From Astragalus membranaceus (Eukaryota; Streptophyta; Magnoliopsida; Fabales; Fabaceae): a stretch of 64,000 nucleotides of DNA. Of the stretch, positions 32,075-44,700 are shown piece after piece. Positions within the stretch are counted from its first letter, which is position 1. Each line of letters begins with the position of its first letter. The translations under genes were made by a program, and so were the position numbers. Location: positions 74,395,948 through 74,459,947 of the forward strand of contig CM076854.1 in NCBI GenBank assembly GCA_039519185.1, read 5' to 3'. Under the pieces are notes generated by a model. The model had not been told where the DNA came from, searched no databases, and saw only the letters and a list, made by a program, of their open reading frames with translations.

Positions 32075-34582
32075 TGTAACGCCCAAATATTTAATTAAAT
32101 TATTTAATTAAATATTTAGGTATCCATTTATTCATTTATTTATTTCAGTTGGTGTAATTATATTAGCATTTGATTAAGAGGTGTATAATTGGATATTAGG
32201 AGATGGTGTTAGTGATCGGGCTTAAGCTGGAGGAAAGCCCGTGATCCATATCCATGAGTTAGGCGCTTAGTCATATGGGGTTAGGGTTTGGCTTGTCATT
32301 AGCGCAAACCCTAAGAGAAAAGAAAGAGAAGTCGCGAATAGAAGAGAGGAGAGTAGAAGAGGATTCGGCGCACATCCAAGAGAGAAGAAGAGGAGGATTT
32401 CGCGAGTTCAAGGAGAAGAGAGGAGCTATGTGGCCGAGGTTATTGTTGGTGACTTGATCAAGAGGATTAGTGTTCTCATACTATAAGGTAAGGGTGGGGT
32501 TCTTCCTTATAACAGGGTTTTATGATGGGGTTATGTGGGAATAGGTCCTATGATGCCTCTTGCTTGATTTTGATGTTGGTTTGATGGTAGTTGAATCATG
32601 ACTATGTTGATGGAAATATTGGCTTGTTGGTGATTGTTGTAATTCAAAAAATATGTGTTCATTGTTGTTGTCACGAATTGCATGCTAAGTGTTCGATTAA
32701 TTGTTGTTTGATGTTGTGATTGACAATTCATGATAATTGACATTGGTGGTTAAGAATTGGTGATTTAAATTGGTGAAATAACGAAAATATTGACCCCTAG
32801 GGCGCCATGGGCGCCATTGTCCTAGTTGCTATTTTTGGAGCCCTGGTGTTGGGCGCCATTGCTGGGCGCTGTGTTGCTGTTTCTGGCGCCCTGTGTGTGG
32901 GCGCCGTGTGCCAGTGTGCGTGTGTGCGTTGCTGTGTCTTGGCGCAGGGGCGCCATGGGCGCCAGGATTGTTGTTGCTGCTGTGTTCTGAGTCAGGGGCG
33001 CCATGGGCGCCAGGGTTGCTGTTGTTGTGCTTCCTTTGTCATGGGCGCCATGGGCGCCAGAATAGTTGTTGTTGGTGTCTTCCTATGTCTGGGCGCCATG
33101 GGCGCCATATCCTGTGCCATGTTGCGTTTTTGTGCTGTTCTGGGCTGCCTGGGCGCCAAGGGCGCCAATTTCTGTTTGTTCGCCAGTTTCTGCGTGTTGC
33201 CTGCTAGGCGCCCTGCTCCTGGGCGCCGTTTTCAGGATGTGTCTCAGTTTTCCCCCTGTTTTGTTTTCGAGATATCTTTTGACTCGGGAGTCCGATTGAT
33301 ACGTTTCAAAATGTTTTGGAAAGCTTATTCAGAGGCCTAGCTGAATATTCTAATTTGAGGCAAAGTGATCTATTTTTCTGGAAATTGTTAGCCGTTGGCT
33401 TAGCCGTTAAATGTTGCTGTTTTGAAAAGAAAAAAAAATTGTCGCGTCTCAAATATTTTGGAAAATTGTCGTCGTCCCAAATATTTTGGAAAATTGTCGT
33501 TGTCTCCGGTGTTGGGAAAAATCATCGCGTCTCAAATGTTTTGGAAAAATTGTTGTCATCTCGATGTCTTGGTGCTGTTTGAGCTAGGTGTGAAGGCTCA
33601 AACCCTGGTGTTGTTGGAGCTAGGTGTGAAGGCTCCAAATCTTGGTGTTCCGTTGTTTCGGGTAGTTTGGTGTTTCGGTGTCGTTGGGCTAGGTGTGAAA
33701 GCCCAATTTTGGTGATATTCGGTGATTGGTTTTTGGGGTGTCACATTGTGACTAATTTTTGACGATTGTCTGTGTGCATTCATGGTGTCGCATACAGCAT
33801 ACGCATTTATTTCGGTGAAGGCCTTTGGTCTTGGAGCTGGGTGTGAAAGCTCAATTTTTCTAAAACTAGTGAGCCGGGCGTGAAAGCTCAATTTTTCTAA
33901 ATTGGTGAGCCGGGTGTGAAAGCTCTCAATTTTGGTGACGCCTCTATTTACAGGCAAAACTTTCGGTGATTTGGTGCCACATGCATATGCCCGTTGGTGT
34001 GGGTTGCATTCATGCATTATCATTACATTTGGTGACTGATAGTGGTGTTTACAATTTGACGTGTGTTTATAATTCGATGTGTGTAGTGGAGTGGTAGATA
34101 TAGTTGTCATATTAATTCTAGCATATTTCCTATCATTTACGCTATTATATTGAAGATATCTCACCCCTTCTATTTGAATGTTACCCCTATGCGGTAACGT
34201 GCAGGTGATCGCGAGTGAAGGCTTAACTACCTTCGCTAGTCTGAGTCGGTGTCCTTTGCTTTGATATGTAACACTCAAGGGGGGGGGGTGAACGCTAGAC
34301 TTTGGCTGTTGCATTTTATTTGTTTTGAGTCCATTCAGGATGTTATGATTTTATGTTTTGAAACTTATTTCTATTCCGCTGCGTGGTGTTGTATTTTTGG
34401 CGACGTGGTTAACTAAACCGGTGTTATGGGCTTCGTCCCTTTTTGACAAAGTGTTATATATCGTATGTGACGTTTTGGTTATCGATGAATGTGTGACATC
34501 TCTTTTCGAAGTATGGAATAATGAATTTTTTTTGTAACTCTGATTTTATTAAATAATTACCGGGTAGAAAAGGGGTGTTACA
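32075..34582 (+). repeat. 5' LTR of chromovirus D
   Basis: 2508 bp. A perfect 33-bp AT palindrome lies next to the terminus (32085-32117). Then a GGGCTTAAGC/AAAGCCC region and TAGGGTTT (32279), a GA-rich leader (32310-32430), donor-like AAG/GTAAGGG (GT at 32488), a GGCGCCATGGGCGCC cluster (32800-33230), repeats of TTTTGGAAAATTGTCG (33439-33556) and of GAGCTAGGTGTGAA (33578-33700), a CATGCATATGCCC block near 33980, and the 3'-splice-like module (34160-34204). Confidence 0.93.
34160..34204 (+). promoter_or_regulatory. Putative 3' splice-site module with hairpin, LTR D
   Basis: CTCAC (34160-34164), CCCTTCTATTT tract, a perfect GTTACC/GGTAAC stem (34180-34185 with 34193-34198), then GTGCAG ending at 34204. 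Candidate donor GT at 32488, giving a 1717-nt intron. Confidence 0.45.
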
Positions 34583-34586
34583 TTAG

Positions 34587-34598
34587 TGGTATCAGAGC
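34587..34598 (+). other. Primer-binding site of D (initiator tRNA-Met)
   Basis: TGGTATCAGAGC, four bases after the LTR end at 34582, as in B and C. Confidence 0.9.
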
Positions 34599-34704
34599 AA
34601 AAGTTCGGTCTGTCCAGCCAAGTTGTCCAGTCGTAGTGTCAATTGACAATGGTGTGTTGTCAATTATATCTAACTGTTGTTTGTTTTGTAGCAAGTGAGT
34701 TGAA

Positions 34705-36509
34705 ATGGCTGGGAGGAACGATGCTGCAATTGCTGCTGCTCTAGCTGCTATGGCGCAGGCTCTGGAGAATCAGCAGAATGCCGGTGAGAATGCTGGGACT
34801 CGCAGTCTGGCGACATTTCAGAGAGAGAATCCGCCCATGTTCAAGGGCAGGTATGTTCCCGATGGTGCTTTAGCTTGGTTGAAAGAAATGGAGAGGATTT
34901 TTCGAGTGATGGATTGTACTCCAGCACAGAAGGTCCGCTATGGTACGCATATGCTAGCTGAGGAAGCTGATGATTGGTGGTTAGTGGCAAGGCAGAGGTT
35001 GGAGACTGCTAATGAAGAGATTACCTGGGAAGTGTTCAGCAGAGAGTTTAACCGTAAGTATTATCCGGAAGATGTCCGAGGGAAGAAAGAGATTGAGTTT
35101 TTGGAGCTGAAACAAGGGAGTATGTCCGTATCGGAGTATGCCGCTAAGTTCGTGGAGCTAGCAAAGTTCTATCCGCATTACACTAGAGCTACTGCTGAGT
35201 TTTCCAAGTGTATCAAGTTCGAGAATGGTTTGAGGCCCGAGATCAAGAAAGCAATCGGATATCAGAAGATCCGTGTCTTTGCTGACTTGATTGATAGTTG
35301 CAGAATTTTTGAGGAGGATAGTAATGCTCACTACAAGATTGTGAACGATAAGAGGAGCAAGTTTCAAGGCCGTAGTAAGCCGTATGAGGTCCCTGCGGGC
35401 AAGGGTAAGCAGAGAGCTGGTGCTGGCAATAGGACTAGTGGGGGAGATGCCCCTGCAAGCATTGTGTGTTTTAAGTGTGGCAAGCCTGGCCACAAGAGTG
35501 TCATGTGCAGAAGCGACGTGAAGAGGTGTTTCAAGTGCGGGAAGGACGGCCATGTGGTGGCCGAATGTGAGAGCAAGGCAGTGGTCTGCTACAACTGTGG
35601 TGAAGAGGGCCACATTAGTACTCAGTGTCCGAAGCCGAAGAAAGAAAGGTCCAGTGGAAAAGTGTTCGCTTTAGCAGGTGAAGAGCCTATTGAAGATGAT
35701 GGACTCATTAGAGGTACGTGCTTCATTAATGGTACTCCTTTAAAGTCTATTGTTGATACTGGTGCTACTCATTGCTTTATTGCTGCTGATTGTTGTAAGA
35801 AGTTGGGTCTTGTATTGTCTGCTATGAATGGAGAGATGGTTGTCGACACTCCAGCTAAGGGGTTGGTAACTACCTCTCTAGTGTGTTCTCAGTGTCCCTT
35901 GTCGATCTTCGACAGAGACTTTGTTGTGGATTTTGTTTGCTTGCCGTTGAGCGGATTGGATGTAATCTTGGGAATGAACTGGTTAGAGCATAACCATGTT
36001 CATATTAATTGTCGTAGCAAGTCGGTGAGTTTTGAAAAGGAGGAGTCTGGCCTGTTATCCGCTAGTCAGTTGCGAAAGTTGATGAAGGAAGGAGTTGAGT
36101 TATTCTCGCTGATGGCATCGCTGTCTGTTGAGAATCAAGCTATCATTGAAGAGTTGCAGGTGGTGCGCGAATTCCCTGATGTTTTCCCTGATGAGATTCC
36201 AAGTGTGCCGCCAGAGAGAGAAGTTGAGTTCTCTATTGATCTTGTACCTGGTACGAAACCTGTTTCTATGGCACCGTACAAGATGTCCACGTCTGAATTG
36301 TCTGAGTTGAAGAAGCAACTTGAGGATCTGCTCGAGAAGAAGTTTGTGAGGCCAAGTGTATCGCCGTGGGGAGCTCCTGTATTGTTAGTAAAGAAGAAGG
36401 ATGGAAGCATGAGGTTGTGTGTTGATTATAGGCAGCTGAATAAGGTGACCATTAAGAACAAGTATCCACTGCCGAGGATAGACGATTTGATGGATCAGTT
36501 AGTGGGTGC
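34705..36509 (+). pseudogene. Chromovirus D gag-pol, first part (split by Ogre E)
   Basis: Open from ATG 34705 to the E insertion inside RT. It encodes gag (about residues 40-200), three CCHC knuckles from Cys255, a protease with DTGATH (Asp351), and the N-terminal RT palm up to QLVG. The frame resumes at 57680 after E and one GGTGC copy. The last residues before the downstream stop at 36595 are read from Ogre LTR and are not part of the gene. It is closely related to C in gag and protease. A second, partial copy of its 3' end lies at 51068-51882. Confidence 0.92.
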
Positions 36510-39500
36510 TGTTGCGCCCGAAAAAGTCCTTGGGAGAGAACTGTTCTGTTTTACAACTTTCTTTAAAACAACGGAGTCGCCACCAATATTTATTTAGGAA
36601 AATATTAGGAAAACCTTTTTTGGAAAGCGATTGGCCTTTGAAAACTGAAGATTTGGGTTCGGGGGTCGGTTATGCGTGGGGAAGGTACGAGCCCCCCACA
36701 CATCCTCTCTACTGAGAGGGAACCTTTAATTAAAAGTGTGGTTTTAGTGTGTTGGTTTGAAAATACTTTAATCTTGCCTCCCTACTTCTCATTAGAAAAA
36801 AAATGCATTGAAAGAGACTTGGTGAAAATCTTATTTATGTGAAAGAAATGAGAGAAAAAAAAGGGTTTTTTAGAGAAAAAATGCTTGACGGGGGTTTCGA
36901 CCCGCTCCTTCGTATCTCCCGGTGCGATGGAGAACTCAAAGCTTACGTATTTCTCCTTTGTCTTTTTCTGAAAGGTTTTTGTTTTTTTATCTTTTGGTGA
37001 GTTTTCGCAATAGGACGAGCATTAGCGAGTGATTAAACTAACAAAGGCTATGGGTAATCACTGCTAAATACTCAAAAAGAGTTGTTACCTCTAGTCAGAC
37101 GAACAAAGGCTCTGATTGACTATTAGTAACAACTTGCTTTTATTATATTTTCGAAAAGGTTTTCGAAGTAGGACGAGCATTAGCGAATGATTAAACTAAC
37201 AATGGTTATGGGTAATCATCGCTAAGTACTCATGTGAAATTGAAGAGCGTTCATAGAGATCAAACTAACAAAGGTTATGGGTGACCTCCACTACTTGCTC
37301 ATTTTTGTTTATTGAAAATGCTTTGAAAATTAATTGGTTTGGAAAAGAGTTTTAGAAAATAGGTAAATCATTTTCAATCGAATTCTATGTCCAAAACCAA
37401 ATGCAAAATGAATGAATGAAGCTCAAACATACTCAACAATCAAACAGTCATAAACATGTAGATCACTAACTAAGATTAAGCATGCCAATATAATCAAAGA
37501 ATTCAATTGTCAAAGATGCAAGACAAAATTCTCAACACAATTGTGTTTGTGTGTGAAGGGGAATTGCTACACAGGTTGGAAGCAATCTCAAGAGGGGCAC
37601 ATATGCCTCTATGCTACACATGTTGGTAGTCTTATAAGGGCACATGATTGTGTAGAAGGGTTTGTGCACAATTAAGTCAAGACATTCAAATGGCATCAAG
37701 AACAAAGGAATACAATTGATCATAGGCATAGAGTATTCTAGGTTAGGTGAATGAACATGTGAGCAATGAGGCATGATTAGGCAAGCATGTGAATGCATGA
37801 GCATACAAGAATGAATGTATGAATGAGTAGACAAGAGGATGCACGAGAGTGTCGCATAAAATAGGGATGAATGAAGATGCATGAGGGTGAAAATGTTTTG
37901 GTAAAAGGTTTAGGTAAGAAAGTGGTAAAATGTTTTTGGGTTTTGGTGTTTTGGAAATGAGATGAAATGTTTTTGGTCTTGAAAGTGGTAAAAGTATTTT
38001 GGGGTTTATTTTATAAAGTTGAAAAATTTTGAAATGCAAGTGAGAAAATGTTTTGGGGTTTTTATGCAAAGATGCAAGTGGTAAAAACTTTTAGTAAAAA
38101 GTTAGTGAAATGGTAAATTTATTTTACTTGGAGTAGAAAGTAATTTTTGAAAATTAGTAAAGGTAATAAGTGAAAAGTAAATTATTAATGAAATGGTACA
38201 TGTGAAATGGTAAAAGTGAAAAACACAATTGAATCAAATGCACACACAAATGCAAGATCAAAATAACAAAGTTTTGAGCAAAATTTGGCCAAAAGACATG
38301 GCCTATGGCCGAGTGCAATCATGGGCAAAATCAAGCACAATTTCATCAATTTCTTGCAACCAAATCACATCAATGAGCTCATAAGTATAAACCCTAGGAC
38401 CTATGCATACATTTCATGCTCAAACAATTGTTATTTCATCATTTATTTCAACACAAAATCAAAGAAACAAAAGCAACAAAAATCCCTAGGTCTCTAATCC
38501 TCAAACCCGAGGCTATGTAAGGCATAAACCCACCAAAAATTCAACTTCAACACAAGATATGAACAAAGAAATGCATGAACAAGAAAAAAACACTACATGG
38601 CCGAAGCTAAAAGAAGAGGAAAACAAGGTTTTATTTCATGAAATTTGGTGAAAAATGTGTAGAAATGCAAGGAAAATTATTCAAACACAAGAATCTTCCC
38701 TTCAAGGCCAAGGACCCATCTCAAACACCCAAGGCTCCCAATGTCCTTGTCCAATAATGTTTGAAATGAGTCCTCAAAGCTTCTTTCAAGAAGGAAAGAG
38801 GAGTAGAAGAGAGATTACATAATGAAAATTAAAGAAAATGCAAGAGTTTGTGAGCTTACCTCTAGATCTTGCTTGAAATGAAGAAGAAGATCAAAATAGA
38901 AACCAAGAACACTTGAAACTCCTCTTGAATCCCACGAAAATCACTTGATCTTGAAGGATTTGATGATGAACTTTGAAGATAATGCAAGATTAGAAGTGGA
39001 TCTAGTGTAGGAATCAAGAATAATGAAGTTTGGATGGTTGAAAATTGAAGAATTGGTGGTGGAAATGGTGGGAGGTGGTCTCGGGTTTGAGAGGGGAGGA
39101 GGAGAGGAATTGTGATATGATTGTGTGCTAGGGTAAAAATGAGAATGATGTGTCCTGATGGTCTCCTATTTTTGGTTTTATATCAGATGCAAAATTAAGG
39201 GTATAATAGGCTTTGTGCTTTTGCAAACCATTGAGATTTGAGATAGAATTTGAATCAAGGGTCTGGATTGCAATGCACATGGATTAGGGACAATGAGAAA
39301 GCACAAATGAGTGAGAGTGGGCTGATCATATGCGAAATGGGTGAATTTTTGTAGCACAAAAATTGTTGAGGGCAATTAGGTCATTTCATACTAAGTTGTA
39401 GCCTAGGATTTGATCTAGAATTTTAATCAATGGCTAGGAATACAACTCACATGGATCAAGGGCATGGAGAAGCACAAAATATGGGCTGGAAATGAGAGAG

Positions 39501-40093
39501 TGGCTGCGGCATTGAGGAGAGAGAGTGAGTGGAATTGCAAGTTGTCATGTTGTGTTATACTTGACCTTTCAAAATTCCAAAGATTATTGATTATTCCTTT
39601 CTAGATAATTCCTCATTATTCATGCCACTTTGGGCCATATCCTAGGAATCAATCATTGGGCCCAAAATTCCATGATATCACCATTCCCAAAATTGATTTG
39701 ATACCTCACCTTGAAGGAAATTCCCATTTTGCCCTTTTCTTTGAAGTTTGACTTTTTATGCAAAAATTCATCAATGCATGCGCATAAAAAATATGACCCA
39801 ACTCATTTTGATCCAAATAAATTCCTCCAAAGTTGCACAGTGATTTTTACTGAGAAATTATCTTTTTGGGTAAAATAACCAAAATACCCTTTTTGCCCAA
39901 AAAAACCCTAATTTTGCCCCGAAGTGCATCCCAACCCTAAAAATGATTTTAAAAACTTTGGAATGCCTTTCAAGACTCAAAATGCATGCCCAAAGCACTT
40001 CTCACTTTTCAAAATAATGCCACACCTCTGAAACTATTTATTTTTGTGGAAAATTAGGGTTTCGACCTAGGCGGACAAAATTAGGGTATAACA
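36510..40093 (-). repeat. 3' LTR of Ogre E (left copy)
   Basis: 3584 bp. On the minus strand it starts TGTTATACCC at 40093 beside the purine tract AAAGAGGGGCAGC. It contains imperfect subrepeats with TAGGACGAGCATTAGCGA (37014 and 37171) and relatives such as AAACTAACAAAGG (about 37032-37300). It matches the right LTR at 51883-57674 once solo LTR F is removed. Short frames here are noncoding. Confidence 0.92.
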
Positions 40094-41750
40094 GCTGCCC
40101 CTCTTTATTTGGATTTTGACAAGGAATATGAATTGGCCGAAACATATTCCGAGGCAAAATAGAGATAAAGAATTCAGAAATTATTCCAATTTTGTCTTCC
40201 TAGAGAAACCCGAATTTTCCTTTTCCTTTTTTGCTGTTTTTTTTTGTTGTTTTAGAGAGAGAGCCAACACTTGTTGCATTGACGCGAAAACATAAATTAG
40301 TAAAAAGCAGTAAGTAAGAAATACTGTAAATTGGGAAATTCGGAGGCTACCTAAAACCTTCTAACGGATTCTTTCGAGTACGAGCTCTAGGGGAATTCGG
40401 AGGTTGCCTAAAACCTTCTAACGGACCCTCGAGTCCGAGCATTTGGGTGGCCTTTTCGAGCGGCCGATCAATATTAGGTCCGGAACTGATTTGATCAATG
40501 GATTTACGCTATGCCTTAGGCTGACACAACTAATCCGAAGGACTTAACGAAGTCGGATGGATCCATCACGCGCTCGTACACGATGTTGTGATCTATGGAC
40601 GGAGTTCACTAACTCGGTGGGAGTTCACTAACTCTGTGCTGATGGAGTTTACTAACTCGGGGTTGATGGAGTTTACTAACTCAAGGTTGATGGAGTTTAC
40701 TAACTCAGTGTCATGGTGATTTCCTAAAAATGAAATTTTTGGGACTCTCTGGTCCGAAATAACTTTTCTCTTGGATGGTGCATGAAATGCATGCACTTGG
40801 GTATTTGGGTGCACATGAATGCAATGATTGATTTTGGTGTTTGCTTTTTCTTCTTCTGTTTCTTTTTATTTCTTTCTTCTGAGATGTAAATATGAAAGCA
40901 TAATGAAATGATGAATGGCATGAATGTTATGAGAATGATGAATGGTATAGGAATGCTGTGTTCTTTTTGTTCCGTCTTCCGTTGTTTTTTCATTTTGTTT
41001 ATTCTTCTTCTCAGCAGCTTTCTTTTTTCTGCTCGTTTGTTTTTTCTAGACATTCCTTTTTTTTGCTGGTTAAATCAATCCGCGGGACTTGTGACACTTA
41101 ATACGAAGACCGCTCCGGGGCGATGATTATTCACTGGCTTGCAATGATTTTGTTACTTTTAAGTGCTGGTGCGTGCGGCTGTTTTGTTTTTCTTGCAGCT
41201 TTATTCACTGGGGAGAACACTTCTTTCTGTGATTTTCAAAGATTTCGCAATGCTTTGCGATGCTATGAATGTATGCACATGTTTTCAATTCAATTTCATC
41301 AATCATAAAAGTTATTATTTTGAAAGAAACTGAATAAATGAAAGCAAAGACACGAAAATCAAGCATATGAAAAAAAAGTTGAACTTTTATCGATTGGAAA
41401 CTGGTCGTGCAGAATGTCACGCCAATTGAAAGTACATTTCAATTTTCTTTTAAACTAAAAAAAATACAAGAAAAAGGAACAGATCCTGCAATTCTATCCT
41501 TGAAGTAACGGCGCCCACCGTTCATACTCATGATCTTGATCACCCCCTTATCCAAACCTTCGGGAGTGCTGATTGCCTTTTCTTTTTTCAAGCCCAAGTT
41601 TTCCGACCCTAATTTTTGCCTGGATCGCCCTTTGCGGGTTTTCAATCCACCGGGTCGCTCTGATTTTGCCTAGGCCGCCCTTTAAGGGTTTTCAACCTAG
41701 CGAGCTTATTTTTTACTTGGCTTATCTTTCTCTTTTTTCTGTTTATTTTT
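40094..41750 (-). other. 3' UTR and polypurine tract of Ogre E
   Basis: Purine tract at 40094-40106, then noncoding sequence up to the pol stop at 41751. It has two copies of an about 50-bp block containing CTAAAACCTTCTAACGGA (40331-40440) where Ogre A has one, and a short tandem array with AGTTYACTAACTC (40611-40707, about five copies). It aligns with 2287-3851 of Ogre A. Confidence 0.8.
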
Positions 41751-44700
41751 CTAGGCATAGTACTTCTTTACCACATCCGAGTTGACCGGGTTTAGGATTT
41801 CATCTCCATCCATGTTTGCAAGAATCAACGCTCCTCTGGAGAATGCCTTCTTCACCACATAAGGTCCTTCGTACTTGGGAGCCCACTTGCCCCTGGGATC
41901 TGTCTGGATCGGCAAGATCTGCGTGAGTACGAGGTCTCCTTCTTGGAATTCTCTGGGCCGGATTTTCTTGTTGAAAGCCCTCATCATCCTCTATTGATAC
42001 AGCTGTCCATGGCACATAGCAGCTACCCTCTTCTCGTCAATGAGATTCAGTAGGTCAAAACGGGATCGAACCCACTCTGCTTCTTCTAATTTGGTCTCCA
42101 TCAATACCCGCAACGAGGGTATTTCCACTTCAATGGGGAGTACAGCTTCTGTCCCATAAACCAGTGAGTAGGGGGTTGCCCCTGTAGATGTACGCATCGA
42201 GGTCCTATACCCATGCAAGGCGAAGGGGAGCATCTCATGCCAGCCCTTGTAAGTCACTACCATCTTCTGCACTATTCTCTTAATGTTTTTGTTAGCTGCT
42301 CAACTGCCCCATTCATCTTCGGGCGGTAGGGAGAAGAGTTGTGATGCTGGATTTTGAAGTCCTTACATAAGTCCTTCATCATACTGCTGTTCAAATTACT
42401 GCCGTTGTCTGTAATTATCTTGTTTGGCAGACCATAACGACAGATTAGATCCTTCCTGATGAATTTTGCAATCACTGAACTCGTCACATTGGGATATGAA
42501 GCAGCCTCCACCCACTTAGTGAAGTAGTCGATAGCAACAAGGATGAAACGGTGACCATTTAAAGCTTTGGGTTCAATGGGACCAATGATGTCCATGCCCC
42601 ACATAGAGAATGGCCAAGGCGCACTCAAGACGTTCAGAGAAGTCGGCAGTACATGGATGTGATCTGCATAAATTTGGCACTTATGGCATTTTCTGACAAA
42701 ACTGTAACAATCAGACTCCATCTGCAGCCAATATTATCCAGCTCTCAGGATCTTTCTAGCCATTGTGTGCCCACTGGCATGAACTCCGAATGAACCCTCA
42801 TGAACATCTTGCATTATCTTTACTGATTCCTCTTTTGTTACACATCTGAGGAGGACCAAGTCATGGTTTCTCTTGTAAAGGACGTCTCCACTCAAGAAGA
42901 AACCCGCTGACAGTCTCCGAAGTGTTCTCTTATCATTTTCCGTAGCGCCGGGAGGGTATTCTCTGCTAGTGAGGTATTGCTTAATGTTATGGTACCAAGG
43001 TTGACTGCTGGATTCTTCTTCAATTTCCAGACAGCAGTCATAAGCAGATCGATCTCTGTGTTGGATTCTGACAGTTGTCAAGTACTTATCACAATTGACG
43101 TTGAACATAGAAGACAGAGTTGCTAAGGCGTCAGCCAATTGATTCTCATTGCGAGGTATGTGCTGGAAGGTGATTTCCTCAAAAGGCTTGATTAGCTCTT
43201 GAATGTAATCACGGTAGGGGATCAAATCAGGGTTTCTTGTTTCCCAGTCACCTTTCACTTGATGGATAACCAGAGCTGAATCCCCATACATGTCGAGCCT
43301 TTTGACTTTCTAATCTAAAGCTGCCTTTATGCCCAAGATACACGCTTCATACTCTGCGATATTATTTGTGACGTAGAAACTTAGCCTTGCAGTGAATGGT
43401 ATGAACCGATTATCAGGAGAGATCAACACTGCTCCAGCCCCGTGTCCCCACATATTAGAGGCACCGTCAAACAGCACTCTCCATCTTTCATCCTCCTGGG
43501 ATTTGCCTTCGTCAAATAAAGCCATAATGTCCTCATCAGGGAATTCACATTGCATGGACTGATAATCTTCAACTGGTTGTTGTGCCAGATAGTCTGCTAA
43601 TGTGCTACCTTTGATTGCTTTCTGAGTTACATACACGAGGTCATACTCTAACAGAAGCATTTGCCAGCGAGCAATTCTACCTGTGAGCGCAGGTTTCTCA
43701 AAGATGTACTTGATTGGATCCATTTTGGATACTAACCTTGTAGTGTGACTCAGCATATATTGTCTTAATCGGTGCGCAGCCCAGGCAAAGGCACAACAAG
43801 TCTTTTCTAATGGTGAATACCTGGTCTCGCAATCTGTGAACTTCTTGCTCAGGTAATATATTGCATGTTCTTTCTTTCCTGACTTGTCGTGTTGCCCCAG
43901 CACGCAACCCATTGAATTGTCCAGCACTGTGAGATATAGAACGAGAGGTCTGCCCGGCACAGGTGGCATTAGGACAGGAGGGTTCTGTAGGTACACCTTG
44001 ATCTTCTCAAAGGCTTCTTGGCATTGATCATTCCACCTCACCTCCTGATTCTTGCACAGCAGTTTAAAAATTGGCTCGCAAGTTGCGGTTAGCTGGAAGA
44101 TGAATCGAGAGATATAATTGAGTCTCCCCAGAAAACCACGTACTTCTTTCTCCGTTCTTGGTGCTGGCATTTCAAGGATGGCTCGCACCTTGTCCGGGTC
44201 CACCTCTATTCCCTTTTGGCTAACCATGAAGCCCAACAACTTCCCTGACCTAACCCCAAATGTACACATGGCGGGATTCGGCCTGAGTTTATACTTTCTG
44301 AGACGTTCAAACAGCTTCTGCAGGTTAATGACATGCTCTTCATCGGTCTTGGACTTAGCAATCATATCGCCGACATACACCTCATTTTCTTTATGCATCA
44401 GGTCATGGAACAAAGTTACCATTGCTCTTTGATACGTTGCCCCGGCATTTTTCAATCCGAAAGGCATGACCTTGTAGCAGAATGTACCCCAAAGGGTTAT
44501 GAAGGTGGTTTTCTCCATATCCTCTGGAGCCATCTTGATCTGGTTATAGCCTGAATAACCGTCCATAAAGAAGAACATTGAGTGTTGCGCAGTGCTGTCC
44601 ACCAAAACGTCGATGTGAGGCAGGGGAAAATCATCTTTAGGGCTTGCTTTGTTTAGATCACGGTAGTCGACGCACATTCGAACCTTGCCATCTTTCTTGG

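Noticed and set aside
32807..33340. 177-codon frame rich in Gly, Ala and Cys in LTR D (also 62902-63484)
   Set aside because: It is the GGCGCC repeat read in frame; no ATG context, no domain, and the second copy is fused to pol by deletion.
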